A stretch of 64,000 bases of DNA from Acidovorax radicis N35. GTDB taxonomy: Bacteria; Pseudomonadota; Gammaproteobacteria; Burkholderiales; Burkholderiaceae_C. The position numbers were made by a program, and so were the translations under genes. The notes beneath the pieces were generated by a model. That model searched no databases, was not told the origin of the DNA, and was given only the letters and a program-made list of their open reading frames with translations. The stretch covers positions 248,001-312,000 of the forward strand of contig NZ_AFBG01000022.1 of the NCBI RefSeq assembly GCF_000204195.1, written 5' to 3'. Below, one piece after another: positions 29,120-36,284 of the stretch (positions are counted from its first letter, which is position 1; each line of letters starts with the position of its first letter).

Positions 29120-31853
29120 CGCAGACGGAGACGGCGCAGGCCCCGCCACCGCCATCCGCCGCGAGGACTACACCGCCCCCGCCTACTGGATCGACAGCGT
29201 CGAACTCACCTTCGACCTGGACCCCAACAAGACCCGCGTGCTCAACCGCATGCTGCTCCGCCGCAACCCCGATGTGGCCTCGCAGCCGCTCAAGCTCGAC
29301 GGCGAAGACCTGAACCTGGCGCGCGTGCTGGTCAACGGCCAGGGCACCTCGTTCAAGATGGAAGGCTCGCGCCTGGTGCTGGAAAACCTTCCCGAGGGTT
29401 CTGACCCTTTCGCGCTGGAGATCTTCACCACCTGCTGCCCTGCCAAGAACACGCACCTGATGGGCCTGTACGTGAGCCAGGGCACGTTTTTCACGCAGTG
29501 CGAGGCCGAGGGCTTTCGCCGCATCACCTACTTCCTGGACCGCCCCGATGTGATGGCCAGCTACACCGTCACGCTGCGTGCCGACAAGGCCCAGTACCCG
29601 GTGCTGCTGTCCAATGGCAACCTGGTGGACAGCGGCACGCTGGAAGACGGCCGCCACTTTGCCAAGTGGGTGGACCCGCACAAGAAACCCTGCTACCTGT
29701 TCGCCCTGGTGGCAGGCAAGCTGGTTGCCCGCGAGCAGAAGATCAAGAGCCGCTCGGGCACCGACCACCTGCTGCAGGTCTACGTGCGCCCAGGTGATCT
29801 GGGCAAGACCGAACACGCCATGAACTCGCTGATGTACAGCGTGGCCTGGGACGAGGCCCGCTTCGGCCTGCCGCTGGACCTGGAGCGCTTCATGATCGTC
29901 GCCACCAGCGACTTCAACATGGGCGCCATGGAGAACAAGGGCCTGAACATCTTCAACACGAAGTACGTTCTGGCCAGCGAAGCCACCGCCACCGACACCG
30001 ACTTCGCCAACATCGAAAGCGTGGTCGGCCACGAGTACTTCCACAACTGGACCGGCAACCGCGTGACCTGCCGCGACTGGTTCCAGCTGTCCCTGAAGGA
30101 AGGCCTCACGGTCTTCCGCGACCAGGAATTCAGCATGGACCTGGCCGGCAGCCCCTCGGCCCGTGCCGTCAAGCGCATCGAAGACGTCCGCGTGCTGCGC
30201 ACCGCGCAGTTTCCCGAAGACGCGGGCCCCATGGCCCATCCCGTGCGCCCCGACAGCTACGTCGAGATCAACAACTTCTACACCGTCACCATCTACGAAA
30301 AAGGTGCCGAGGTCGTGCGCATGCAGCACAACCTGGTGGGCCGCGAAGGCTTCGCCAAGGGCATGAAGCTGTACTTCGAGCGCCATGACGGCCAGGCCGT
30401 GACCTGCGACGATTTTGTGCAGGCCATCGCCGATGCCAACCCGGGCAGCCCGCTCACACAGCACCTCGCGCAGTTCAAGCGCTGGTACAGCCAGGCAGGC
30501 ACACCCCGCGTGCGCGCCACCGGCCGCTACGATGCGGCCACGCGCTGCTATGCGCTCACGCTGTCGCAAAGCTGTGCCCCGACGCCCGGCCAGAGCGAGA
30601 AGCAGCCCTTCGTGATCCCGGTAGAACTGGGCCTCATCGATGCCACCACCGGCGCCGCTCTGCCCTTGCACCTTGCGGGCGAAGGCGCTGCGGAGGGCAC
30701 TGCACACACGACTTCGCGCGTGGTGGTGCTGACCGAGGCATCGCAGACACTGACCTTCACGAACCTGGATGCCGAGCCCGTGCCGTCCCTGCTGCGCGGC
30801 TTCAGTGCCCCCGTGGTACTCGACATCGACTACACCGATGCCCAGCTGCTCACGCTGCTGGCGCACGACGCAGACGCCTTCAACCGCTGGGAAGCCGGCC
30901 AGCGCCTGGCGCTCCGAACCGCTATTAATGCAATAGCTGACAGCGCAATGGGGACAAGCGCCAGCGGCCAATTTGACCATCAAATTCTCTCTGCAGAGTT
31001 TGTGGACGCCATGCGCAGCGTGCTGCGCAACCCGGCGCTCGATGCAGCCTTCAAGGAACTGGTGCTTACGCTGCCGTCCGAAACCTACATCGCCGAGCAG
31101 CTTGAGGTGGTGAACCCACAGCGCATTCACGCAGTGCGCGAAGCCATGCGCGAGCAGTTGGCCCTGTCGCTGCAGGCCGACTGGGAAGCTGCCTGGGAGC
31201 AGAACCAGGACACCGGAGGCTACAGCCCCGACCCCATCTCGTCCGGCCGCCGCGCACTCAGCGGGCTGGCGCTGCACATGCTGTGCATCGCCGCCCAGAA
31301 GACGGGCGATGTGGTCTGGCCCGGCAAGGCCTACCAGCGCTTCAAGGTGGCCAGCAACATGACCGACCGCTTCAACGCACTGACCGCCTTGGTGGCCAGC
31401 GGCAGTGAGCTGGCCGCCCCTGCCCTGGCACGCTTCCATGCGCTGTTCAAGGACGAACCCCTGGTCATTGACAAGTGGTTCGCGCTGCAAGCCGGCGCGC
31501 CCGACCGTGGTGGCAACGTTCTGCCCGCCGTGCGCCAGCTCATGCAGCACCCGGACTTCAGCCTGAAGAACCCGAACCGCGCGCGCAGTGTGATCTTCAG
31601 CTATTGCAGTGCCAACCCTGGCGCCTTCCACCGAGCAGACGCTGCGGGCTATGTGTTCTGGAGCGACCGCGTGATCGAGCTGGACGCCATCAATCCCCAG
31701 GTGGCCGCACGCCTGGCCCGGGCCCTGGACCGCTGGAAGAAACTCGCAGACCCCTGGCGCACCTCCGCGCGCGAAGCCATCGCCCGTGTTGCCGCAAGGC
31801 CGGCGCTCTCCAACGACGTGCGCGAGGTCGTGACCCGTGCACTCGCCGAATAA
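29103..31853 (+). CDS. pepN: Aminopeptidase N (M1 family)
   Basis: The 916-residue zinc metallopeptidase removes N-terminal residues from peptides in the cytoplasm. The GAMEN exopeptidase motif is at residues 274-278 and the zinc site HEYFH is at 310-314 with the third ligand Glu at 333 (LSLKEGLTVF); the catalytic Tyr lies in the VTIYEKGAEVVRM segment. The length is somewhat above the 870 of E. coli PepN. Residues about 610-628 are encoded by an intragenic copy of the dispersed dyad repeat and look like an insertion between otherwise conserved segments. The gene overlaps the HAD gene and is followed after 27 bp by fbp. Confidence 0.96.
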   Translation: MLQLHSADGDGAGPATAIRREDYTAPAYWIDSVELTFDLDPNKTRVLNRMLLRRNPDVASQPLKLDGEDLNLARVLVNGQGTSFKMEGSRLVLENLPEGSDPFALEIFTTCCPAKNTHLMGLYVSQGTFFTQCEAEGFRRITYFLDRPDVMASYTVTLRADKAQYPVLLSNGNLVDSGTLEDGRHFAKWVDPHKKPCYLFALVAGKLVAREQKIKSRSGTDHLLQVYVRPGDLGKTEHAMNSLMYSVAWDEARFGLPLDLERFMIVATSDFNMGAMENKGLNIFNTKYVLASEATATDTDFANIESVVGHEYFHNWTGNRVTCRDWFQLSLKEGLTVFRDQEFSMDLAGSPSARAVKRIEDVRVLRTAQFPEDAGPMAHPVRPDSYVEINNFYTVTIYEKGAEVVRMQHNLVGREGFAKGMKLYFERHDGQAVTCDDFVQAIADANPGSPLTQHLAQFKRWYSQAGTPRVRATGRYDAATRCYALTLSQSCAPTPGQSEKQPFVIPVELGLIDATTGAALPLHLAGEGAAEGTAHTTSRVVVLTEASQTLTFTNLDAEPVPSLLRGFSAPVVLDIDYTDAQLLTLLAHDADAFNRWEAGQRLALRTAINAIADSAMGTSASGQFDHQILSAEFVDAMRSVLRNPALDAAFKELVLTLPSETYIAEQLEVVNPQRIHAVREAMREQLALSLQADWEAAWEQNQDTGGYSPDPISSGRRALSGLALHMLCIAAQKTGDVVWPGKAYQRFKVASNMTDRFNALTALVASGSELAAPALARFHALFKDEPLVIDKWFALQAGAPDRGGNVLPAVRQLMQHPDFSLKNPNRARSVIFSYCSANPGAFHRADAAGYVFWSDRVIELDAINPQVAARLARALDRWKKLADPWRTSAREAIARVAARPALSNDVREVVTRALAE
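30931..30986. repeat. Dispersed AGCGCT dyad repeat, in-frame copy inside pepN
   Basis: CAATAGCTGACAGCGC-AATGGGGAC-AAGCGCCAGCGGCCAATTTG...ATCAAAT matches the reverse complement of copy G over its length (AATAGCTG, GCGC, AAGCGC, GCGGCCA, TCAAAT all shared). It keeps the pepN reading frame. Confidence 0.65.
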
Positions 31854-31880
31854 ACCACGACCAAGAAAAGACTGACTGAC

Positions 31881-32888
31881 ATGGCAAAAAGCATCAGCCT
31901 GACCCGCTACCTCGTTGAACAACAACGGGTGGATGGCCTCATCCCGTCGCAACTGCGCCTGCTGCTCGAAGTGGTGGCCCGCGCCTGCAAGAGCATCAGC
32001 CACGCCGTCAACAAAGGCGCGCTGGGCGGTGTGCTGGGCACGGCCAGCAGCGAGAACGTGCAGGGCGAGATCCAGAAGAAGCTCGACATCATCGCCAACG
32101 AAGTGCTGATCGAAGCCAACGAATGGGGCGGTCACCTGGCCGCCATGGCCTCGGAAGAAATGGACGGCATCTACCTGGTGCCCAACCGCTATCCGCAAGG
32201 CGAATACCTGCTGCTGTTTGATCCCCTGGACGGCTCCAGCAACATCGACGTGAACGTGAGCATCGGCACCATCTTCAGCGTGCTGAAAAAGCCCGATGGC
32301 GACCGTGGCGTGGAGGAAGGCGACTTCCTGCAACCCGGCACCCAGCAGGTGGCAGCAGGCTATTGCATCTACGGCCCGCAAACCACCCTGGTGCTGACCG
32401 TGGGCGACGGCGTGGCCATGTTCACACTCGACCGCGAGCAAGGCTCGTTCGTGCTGACTGAAGAGAACATCCGCATTCCCGAGGACACGAAGGAATTCGC
32501 CATCAACATGAGCAACATGCGCCATTGGGACGAACCGGTGAAGCGCTACATCGACGAATGCCTGCAGGGCAAGGACGGCCCGCGCGGCAAGGACTTCAAC
32601 ATGCGCTGGATTGCCAGCATGGTGGCCGACGTGCACCGCATCCTCACCCGCGGGGGCGTCTTCATGTACCCCTGGGACAAGCGCGAACCCAACAAGCCCG
32701 GCAAGCTGCGCCTGATGTACGAAGCCAACCCCATGGGTTGGCTGGTAGAGCAAGCCGGCGGCGCCGCCACCAATGGGAAACAACGCATTCTGGACATCCA
32801 GCCGACCCAGCTGCACGAACGTGTGAGCGTGATCCTGGGGTCAAAAAATGAGGTGGAGCGGGTGACGAGTTACCATTCCACGCTATAA
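31881..32888 (+). CDS. fbp: Fructose-1,6-bisphosphatase class I
   Basis: The 335-residue enzyme removes the 1-phosphate from fructose 1,6-bisphosphate in gluconeogenesis. The metal-binding [12 protein letters not shown] motif lies near residues 118-129, LLLFDPLDG is typical, and the C-terminal [20 protein letters not shown] segment carries the substrate-binding residues. It follows pepN after 27 bp and ends 12 bp before tRNA-Thr, with no terminator between, so the tRNA may lie on the same transcript. Confidence 0.96.
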   Translation: MAKSISLTRYLVEQQRVDGLIPSQLRLLLEVVARACKSISHAVNKGALGGVLGTASSENVQGEIQKKLDIIANEVLIEANEWGGHLAAMASEEMDGIYLVPNRYPQGEYLLLFDPLDGSSNIDVNVSIGTIFSVLKKPDGDRGVEEGDFLQPGTQQVAAGYCIYGPQTTLVLTVGDGVAMFTLDREQGSFVLTEENIRIPEDTKEFAINMSNMRHWDEPVKRYIDECLQGKDGPRGKDFNMRWIASMVADVHRILTRGGVFMYPWDKREPNKPGKLRLMYEANPMGWLVEQAGGAATNGKQRILDIQPTQLHERVSVILGSKNEVERVTSYHSTL

Positions 32889-32900
32889 TTTGAGGCTTAC

Positions 32901-32976
32901 GCCGGTGTAGCTCAGTCGGTAGAGCAGCTCATTCGTAATGAGAAGGTCGGGTGTTCGATTCATCTCTCCGGCACCA
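32901..32976 (+). tRNA. tRNA-Thr (CGT), integration site of the 3.1-kb element
   Basis: A 76-nt cloverleaf from GCCGGTGTAG to an encoded CCA; the anticodon loop reads TTCGTAA, giving CGT. The 3' half from 32932 is the left copy of the element's direct repeat, so the gene stays intact after insertion. Confidence 0.95.
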
Positions 32977-32979
32977 AAT
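32932..32979. repeat. Left attachment repeat, inside tRNA-Thr
   Basis: This 48-bp sequence from the anticodon loop of tRNA-Thr to three bases past its CCA is identical to 36055-36102. Similarity continues, with substitutions, through the adjacent terminator hairpin. Confidence 0.93.
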
Positions 32980-32980
32980 G

Positions 32981-33014
32981 AAAAGCCCTGATTCGCAAGA
33001 GTCAGGGCTTTTTT
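32981..33014 (+). terminator. Terminator after tRNA-Thr, carried by the element
   Basis: AAGCCCTGA/TCAGGGCTT arms with a TTCGCAAGAG loop and six T residues. It faces both tRNA-Thr and the end of the integrase gene. Confidence 0.85.
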
Positions 33015-33021
33015 CATGTAG

Positions 33022-34032
33022 TCAGAATGTGCCCGCAAGGACATTATCAAGGCGCGAGGCCGCAATCTGCAAGCCTTCCGGCGCCACGTGGGCATAGCGC
33101 TCCACCATTTCCAGCGTCTTCCAACCGCCCAACCGCTGCAATTCGTGGGTGGGAGTGCCCGCCTGCCGGTGCCAAGTGGCGAAGGTGTGGCGCAGGTCGT
33201 GCCATCGAAAATCCTCGATGTCCGCTCGCTTTAGCGCTGCCCGCCATGCCTTGGTGTTGACCTGGACGATGGGCTTGCCTTCGTAGGTGAACACATGGGT
33301 CAGGTGATCGCCTTGGCGCTTTTGCAGCACTTGCATAGCTGCCTCATTCAGCGGCACCGAATGGGCCTTGCCGTTCTTGTGGTCCTCGCCCGCTACCCAA
33401 AGGTGCCGCCGCTCCAAGCTGATCTGACGCCATTGCAACTTCGTCACGTTGCTTTGCCGGAGACCGGTTGCCACCGAGAAAACAGCCATGTCCCGCAAGT
33501 GCTCGGGCAACTGGTCAAGCAGGCGCGCGAACTCTTCCTGAGTCAACGAGCGGATGCGTCCTCCCTTGTCGCGCAGCATCCCCACCTTGGGGACACGATC
33601 GAGCCATTCCCAGTCGTAGCAGGCCTTACGCAAGATGGCCCGGACAAGGGCCATGTACCGATTAACGGTGCCAGCAGCGACCCCCTTTGACCGTTTGGCC
33701 TTCACTTCGTCAAGCAAGGCCTTGCTGATCTCGTCCAAGGCTTTCCCCCCTAGATGTGGGTGGAACCAGCGCAGCATGGATTTGTCCCAGGCCTGCGTGC
33801 GCTTGTGCGTTGTTTCGATCAGGAAACGGTCGGCGGCCTCATCCCAAGTTCGACGTGGCTTCACATCAAGTTTTTCTTGCTCCCAGCGCTCGGCCTTCAG
33901 CTTGTCGTGGTACTGCTGGGCCTGCCGCTTGTTGGCGGTGCCGCTGGAGATCTGCAGAGGTTTAAGCTCGTTTTTGGTAGGGGGAAGGCGTATCCACCAA
34001 TTGGGCGAATTTGCGCGCTTGTAGAGGCTCAT
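33022..34032 (-). CDS. int: Tyrosine-type site-specific integrase
   Basis: The 336-residue recombinase has the catalytic set: Arg192 in ATGLRQSN, Lys222 in HKNGKAH, His278 and Arg281 in WHDLRHTFATWH, Trp304 in LGGWKT (the usual His/Trp position) and nucleophile Tyr313 in MVERYAHV. An N-terminal SAM-like DNA-binding domain spans about residues 62-145. It ends next to the left repeat and should catalyse insertion at the 3' end of tRNA-Thr and excision. Its ATG overlaps the rep stop (ATGA), so it is translationally coupled to rep; that ties integration to replication. No excisionase is recognisable. Confidence 0.93.
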   Translation of the reverse strand: MSLYKRANSPNWWIRLPPTKNELKPLQISSGTANKRQAQQYHDKLKAERWEQEKLDVKPRRTWDEAADRFLIETTHKRTQAWDKSMLRWFHPHLGGKALDEISKALLDEVKAKRSKGVAAGTVNRYMALVRAILRKACYDWEWLDRVPKVGMLRDKGGRIRSLTQEEFARLLDQLPEHLRDMAVFSVATGLRQSNVTKLQWRQISLERRHLWVAGEDHKNGKAHSVPLNEAAMQVLQKRQGDHLTHVFTYEGKPIVQVNTKAWRAALKRADIEDFRWHDLRHTFATWHRQAGTPTHELQRLGGWKTLEMVERYAHVAPEGLQIAASRLDNVLAGTF

Positions 34033-35183
34033 GCGGCACCCCCTCTCAGCTCCCAGTCAAGCATGGCCGGGTCGTTCTTGACGTGGTAGCTGTAGGGGTC
34101 AATGCGTGCAGGAATGCCAGGGCGCAGGAGCTTGTCAACGACCGCCACATAGTCGCCTTGCATCACCTGCATCATGAGATTGACCAGCTTGCCGCAATGC
34201 TGCTTTGCGTTGTCAACGGCAGCATCGAAAGCGATCTGCGCAGCGTTCGTCACCGTCTTAATTATTGACTGCTCTTCGCTCAGGAACGCCAAGCAAGGGT
34301 AAGCGCCAGCAAGATAGTGGCTAGGACGAGTGAGGATGTCATAGGGGATAAAACGGTCTTCTGCACGCCACTCGACTTCCATGCGCGTCCAGGGGTTGGA
34401 GGGGTCGCCAAGCTGCTTGCCTTTCTCGTAAATGCGTGCGTATTTGCCGCTGGCACGGTTGCCGATGCCAAGGGTTCGCCCCTTGGTTGAGGCCTCACCT
34501 TCAAGCCAGTCCCCATAGCACGTATGGATGGGCTTTCGCCCGCCTGCGTTGAACCCGCCAGCTCCATATTGCTCGACGGCCCATGCAATCGATACAAGCC
34601 GCCCCGCAATGTCGTCATACGCCAAATCAGCGCGTTTGATGGTGGCCCGATGTTGCTCCAGCCACGAAGACAAATCAGCCCAGCGCATGACCATTGAACA
34701 GCCCTTGCCCATAAGGCTGAAATACACCCTGCCCCGCTGACTCTCTCCACCCCAAGCAACTATTCCTGCGCCATCGCCAAAGCGTGCTGAGAAGCGAAAA
34801 CCAAACAAGCCCTTGCGGTGCTGAAGCTCGCTGATTTCGAGGAATTGCGCCATTTCACGCAGCACCCAGTCATAGGATTTTTCATCTGGAGGCACGATGG
34901 AAAACGCCAAGGCATCAACCAGGGCAACCCCTTCGCGGACCGGCTCAACAGGCACCAAGTGGCGTGTAACGGAATAGCCCCGAGCTGTAGCGAGTAGCTG
35001 CACAGGTTCACCCGTGTCTGCATCGCTCCCCACGCAATGCGGCACATTCGTGTTGTTCTTTCTCCCCGTGGTTACTACACGGGGCGCTGGCGGCGCGGCG
35101 GCTCCGTCCCCGCACGGCAGGGCCCCTTCCGCCGCGCCGCCAGCGCCTGCGAAATCAACGTTACTAAACTCAGAAAAAGACAT
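34029..35183 (-). CDS. rep: Rolling-circle replication initiator of filamentous-phage (RstA/Rep_trans) type
   Basis: The 384-residue protein carries the replication-initiation-factor domain of inoviruses and pT181-type plasmids: KRADLAYDD at residues 183-191, GRTLGIGNRASGKYARIYEK at about 235-254, then KGKQLGDPSNPW, RMEVEWR and the PSHYLAGAYPCLAFLSEEQ segment. Tyr248 or Tyr252 is the likely nicking residue. The start at 35183 has a GGAG site seven bases upstream; an in-frame ATG at 35270 lacks one. Residues 13-40 are low-complexity Gly/Ala/Pro, and the DNA coding for them forms two hairpins that probably are the origin. The stop overlaps the integrase ATG. Confidence 0.88.
   Translation of the reverse strand: MSFSEFSNVDFAGAGGAAEGALPCGDGAAAPPAPRVVTTGRKNNTNVPHCVGSDADTGEPVQLLATARGYSVTRHLVPVEPVREGVALVDALAFSIVPPDEKSYDWVLREMAQFLEISELQHRKGLFGFRFSARFGDGAGIVAWGGESQRGRVYFSLMGKGCSMVMRWADLSSWLEQHRATIKRADLAYDDIAGRLVSIAWAVEQYGAGGFNAGGRKPIHTCYGDWLEGEASTKGRTLGIGNRASGKYARIYEKGKQLGDPSNPWTRMEVEWRAEDRFIPYDILTRPSHYLAGAYPCLAFLSEEQSIIKTVTNAAQIAFDAAVDNAKQHCGKLVNLMMQVMQGDYVAVVDKLLRPGIPARIDPYSYHVKNDPAMLDWELRGGAA
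35064..35147 (-). other. Two adjacent hairpins within rep: candidate double-strand origin
   Basis: Hairpin 1 has perfect arms CCCCGTG (35064-35070) and CACGGGG (35078-35084) around a 7-nt loop. Hairpin 2 has perfect 19-bp arms (35083-35101 and 35129-35147, GGCGCTGGCGGCGCGGCGG and its complement) around a 27-nt spacer. They share two bases. In pT181-type replicons the nick site lies in a hairpin loop, next to a Rep-binding dyad, inside the rep gene; the same plan is seen here. Confidence 0.55.
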
Positions 35184-35424
35184 GCGAACTCCAACGGTTG
35201 GGGTTCGCCATAGACATGGGATTGGGCCATGCAGCAGCGAACCCTTAGTGAAAGGGATTCGCAAAAGCATTGCTGGCTAATGTCGGCTCCAGGGCTTAGG
35301 GGCTGATCGGCCTACTGGCTGCCCACCCTGTTGGGAAACTCGACGAGTGTTTTTATGACCGGGACACCATACCCGTTATTTGCAGATGCAATGCTAATGC
35401 GAATGTCTCATCACACGCAATAGG
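35184..35424. other. Gap between the 73-aa ORF and rep, 241 bp
   Basis: No ORF is convincing. A small dyad AAACTCG-A-CGAGTGTTT with T-runs on both strands lies at 35337-35353 and may be a weak terminator for the small ORFs or a regulator site. The rep promoter is expected here. Confidence 0.4.
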
Positions 35425-35646
35425 TCACCCGTTGGGTGTTGCATCCTCGTCATAGCCGGGGTCATCAGGCGAGCGGAACGAATACTTCACACGACCCGTT
35501 TGCGCATCGCGTTGCTCAACGACTTTGACACCAGGTCGCTGTAACAGAGACTTGGTTGCGGCGTTGGAAAGCATGCGCTCCAGCACGTCAACAACTGACG
35601 ATTGAGAAGACTGCGAGGGCTGCACAACGGTGGGTTTCTTTTTCAT
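35425..35646 (-). CDS. Small protein of unknown function in the element (73 aa)
   Basis: The 73-residue product has a basic start (MKKKPTVV), a Gln/Ser-rich stretch, a helix VVDVLERMLSNAATKSLLQ, and a polar end VEQRDAQTGRVKYSFRSPDDPGYDEDATP. No family is recognised. The coding case rests on a tight ATGA overlap with the preceding ORF and on its place in the only operon of a very small element. It might be a replication accessory or single-strand-binding factor as in filamentous phages, but no motif shows this. Confidence 0.55.
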   Translation of the reverse strand: MKKKPTVVQPSQSSQSSVVDVLERMLSNAATKSLLQRPGVKVVEQRDAQTGRVKYSFRSPDDPGYDEDATPNG

Positions 35647-35972
35647 TGCCGCACCTCCACAGATGAGGCCAAGTCTCCAGGGGGTTGCACCCCCTCCTTA
35701 CGCTTCGCTCCAGCCCCCGAGGTGGCCTCGCCCCCTCCGCCTCGCGGCCCCTCCCCCTTGCTATTCAGCAAGCTCCTCACCTCCACCGAAATCTGTTCCA
35801 TGGCTTCATCAATACTCCTGGCAAAGCTCGAAACAGAGCAAAGCCAGTTTGGTGATTTGTCCCCTGCTGCCTCGTCCACTACGCTACAAAAACACTCAAG
35901 GTTGTGGATTTTTTCCTCAAGTAGAACCAGTGCTTGGAGCACTTTTTCCGAACGACTTTCATTGGCTTGCAT
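35643..35972 (-). CDS. Small helical protein of unknown function in the element (109 aa)
   Basis: From the ATG at 35972 the protein has 109 residues: a predicted helical half (SEKVLQALVLLEEKIHNLE and ARSIDEAMEQISVEVRSLLN, coiled-coil-like) and a Gly/Lys-rich disordered tail. A longer in-frame reading to 36182 would run through the right attachment repeat and is rejected. Nothing resembling a helix-turn-helix or coat protein signal is seen. The stop overlaps the next ATG (ATGA), indicating coupling. It is the first gene of the element's operon, the place where filamentous phages often keep a regulator. Confidence 0.55.
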   Translation of the reverse strand: MQANESRSEKVLQALVLLEEKIHNLECFCSVVDEAAGDKSPNWLCSVSSFARSIDEAMEQISVEVRSLLNSKGEGPRGGGGEATSGAGAKRKEGVQPPGDLASSVEVRQ

Positions 35973-36054
35973 ATGTAGCTCCGATGTAGTTGAAACTCTC
36001 AAAACACCGGGTACAAACTGACCTTCACCAGAGAGAGACGATTCCCGAGAGGCC

Positions 36055-36102
36055 TTCGTAATGAGAAGGTCGGGTGTTCGATTCATCTCTCCGGCACCAA
36101 AT
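36055..36102. repeat. Right attachment repeat, 3' half of tRNA-Thr
   Basis: This copy is identical to 32932-32979 but lacks the 5' part of the tRNA, so it is the displaced chromosomal 3' end. It marks the right end of the element. Confidence 0.93.
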
Positions 36103-36106
36103 AAAG

Positions 36107-36140
36107 GCCCCTGATTCGCAAGAGTCAGGGGCCTTTTGCT
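36107..36140 (+). terminator. Original tRNA-Thr terminator, now right of the element
   Basis: GGCCCCTGA/TCAGGGGCC arms with the same TTCGCAAGAG loop as the copy at 32981, followed by TTTT. Both arms differ from the left copy by compensating changes. Confidence 0.75.
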
Positions 36141-36284
36141 TGGGAATAACCCAACATGCACTCCTGAAGCGCCCACAGGCAAACAACATCACGGCCCTTA
36201 CGCGCAAGGGGCTGTGGCACCTGACGGGTCGAAGAACCTGCACTCAACCGTCGGTTGCCGCGAGGGCTGCCCACGTCGGACAGC

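Larger units (their letters stand above)
32932..36102. mobile_element. 3.1-kb integrative element with filamentous-phage-type Rep (satellite-like)
   Basis: The element lies between a 48-bp perfect direct repeat (32932-32979 and 36055-36102), so the unit length is 3,123 bp. All four genes are on the minus strand, in the order 109-aa ORF, 73-aa ORF, rep, integrase, with three of the junctions tight or overlapping. Missing are major coat, minor coat, Zot-like assembly and secretin genes, so it cannot form virions alone. The Rep type is that of inoviruses and the integrase is of the tyrosine type. The natural reading is a satellite or a remnant that moves with a helper inovirus, or a self-circularising mini-plasmid; which of these is not shown by sequence. 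Confidence 0.85.

Noticed and set aside
29073-32816. Very long minus-strand open frame opposite pepN and fbp
   Set aside because: It is a shadow caused by high GC at third positions of two well-supported plus-strand genes.
35973-36182. N-terminal extension of the 109-residue element ORF
   Set aside because: It would translate the tRNA-derived right attachment repeat; the internal ATG at 35972 gives a sensible start.
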